Source: Planctomycetota bacterium | Lineage (GTDB): Bacteria > Planctomycetota > UBA1135 > UBA2386 | Reading direction: 5' to 3' | DNA: 13,779 nt | Assembly: GCA_947455805.1 (NCBI GenBank) | Contig: CANGSN010000032.1 | Location: forward strand, 1 to 13,779 | Part shown: one piece after another, positions 13,106 to 13,779 of the stretch | Layout: each line of letters begins with the position of its first letter | Position numbering within the stretch: the stretch's first letter is position 1 | Notes under the pieces: generated by a model | Database searches by the model: none | Seen by the model: only the letters and a program-made list of their open reading frames with translations | What the model was told of the DNA's origin: nothing | Translations under genes and position numbers: made by a program

Positions 13106-13779
13106 ATGTCGCTGCTGCACGCCACGAACGCAGCGGTGGCCGAGCTGCAGAAGCTGCGCTTCGGCCCGCCGGTCGCGTGTGTCTACAATCCGCTGGAGTA
13201 TGCGCGCGAGTTGCACTGCGCCTGGCTCGAGCGCTACGGCCGCGGCAGGAAGGACGTGCTGCTGGTCGGCATGAACCCGGGGCCGTTCGGAATGGTGCAG
13301 ACCGGCGTGCCGTTCGGCGAGGTGGAGGCGGTGCGCAGCTGGCTCGGTCTGCGCGGCACGGTGCAGGCGCCGGCGAACCAGCATCCCAAGCGCCCGGTGC
13401 AGGGCCTCGACTGCACCCGCTCGGAAGTCAGCGGCCGCCGGCTGTGGCAATGGGCGGCGCAGCGCTTCGTCACGCCGCTGCGGTTCTCGCGCCGCTTCTT
13501 CGTGCACAACTACTGCCCGTTGGCGTTCGTCGCCGACAGCGGCGCCAACCTGACGCCGGACAAGCTGCCGCGCACCGACACCGAACCGCTGTTCCGCATC
13601 TGCGATCGCTTCCTGCAGCAGGTGGTCGCCACCTTGGAGCCTACCTGGGTCGTCGGCGTCGGTGCCTTCGCCGAGGCGCGTGCTGCCGCGGTGCTCGGCA
13701 AGTCGGTCCGCATCGGCCGCATCCCGCACCCGAGTCCGGCCTCGCCGGCGGCCAACCTCGGCTGGGAGAAGCTGGCCGA
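13106..13779 (+). CDS. SMUG1-type single-strand-selective uracil-DNA glycosylase, 3' end outside window
   Basis: Base-excision repair enzyme that removes uracil (and in some members xanthine or oxidised pyrimidines) from DNA. The visible 224 residues carry the SMUG1 signature GMNPGPFGMVQTGVPFGEV (55-73), nearly identical to the animal enzyme. N57 matches human SMUG1 Asn85 and F70 matches the uracil-stacking Phe98. FFVHNYCPLAF (131-141) has N135 in the position of the uracil-recognising Asn163. HPSPASPAANLGW (208-220) has H208 equivalent to His239. No catalytic element is missing. Only the last few residues are expected beyond the right edge. GGTAAGG about 9 bases before the ATG is a fair ribosome site. 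It follows the CoA-binding gene on the same strand by 84 bases. SMUG1 is widespread in animals but sporadic in bacteria; this is not the UdgB/Family 4 type. Confidence 0.93.
   Translation, partial: MSLLHATNAAVAELQKLRFGPPVACVYNPLEYARELHCAWLERYGRGRKDVLLVGMNPGPFGMVQTGVPFGEVEAVRSWLGLRGTVQAPANQHPKRPVQGLDCTRSEVSGRRLWQWAAQRFVTPLRFSRRFFVHNYCPLAFVADSGANLTPDKLPRTDTEPLFRICDRFLQQVVATLEPTWVVGVGAFAEARAAAVLGKSVRIGRIPHPSPASPAANLGWEKLA

Overview
The window is GC-rich (counted samples: 42 of 60 bases G+C at 7201-7260, 34 of 60 at 2881-2940) and densely coding, with short intergenic gaps. It most resembles a chromosomal segment of a planctomycete. This rests mainly on the secreted Kelch-like protein at 2123-3490, whose Cys-containing 'GNGC.GS.G.P' C-terminal domain I associate with that phylum, and on three secreted proteins whose signal peptides end next to an Ala-Gln pair. 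The phylum assignment is an inference and no rRNA is present to confirm it. I saw no tRNA, rRNA, insertion sequence, CRISPR array or phage integrase. Both ends of the window cut a gene.

Left part (1-3490): a type II secretion/type IV pilus inner-membrane protein (GspF/PilC-like, minus strand, 3' end outside the window) lies back to back with an exported M20 amidohydrolase (plus). That gene converges on the Kelch-like secreted protein (minus).

Middle (3557-6577): a two-domain dCTP deaminase (minus) diverges from a tight three-gene plus-strand unit. The unit encodes a small unrecognised protein with a twin-arginine leader and two tandem Hcp-like proteins, the tube protein of type VI secretion systems. 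The first two genes overlap by 4 bases and the second and third are 1 base apart, and all three have clear Shine-Dalgarno sites. No other type VI gene lies in the window. This cassette is the least explained and most interesting part.

Right part (6591-13779): a minus-strand run goes from an AmpD-type N-acetylmuramoyl-L-alanine amidase through a GNAT acetyltransferase (1-base gap) to a FadE-type acyl-CoA dehydrogenase. Diverging from it on the plus strand are an exported M28 metallopeptidase, a small CoA-binding (YccU-like) protein and a SMUG1-type uracil-DNA glycosylase cut by the right edge. Overall this is housekeeping (nucleotide pools, DNA repair, fatty acid oxidation, wall turnover, secreted hydrolases) with an embedded Hcp cassette.
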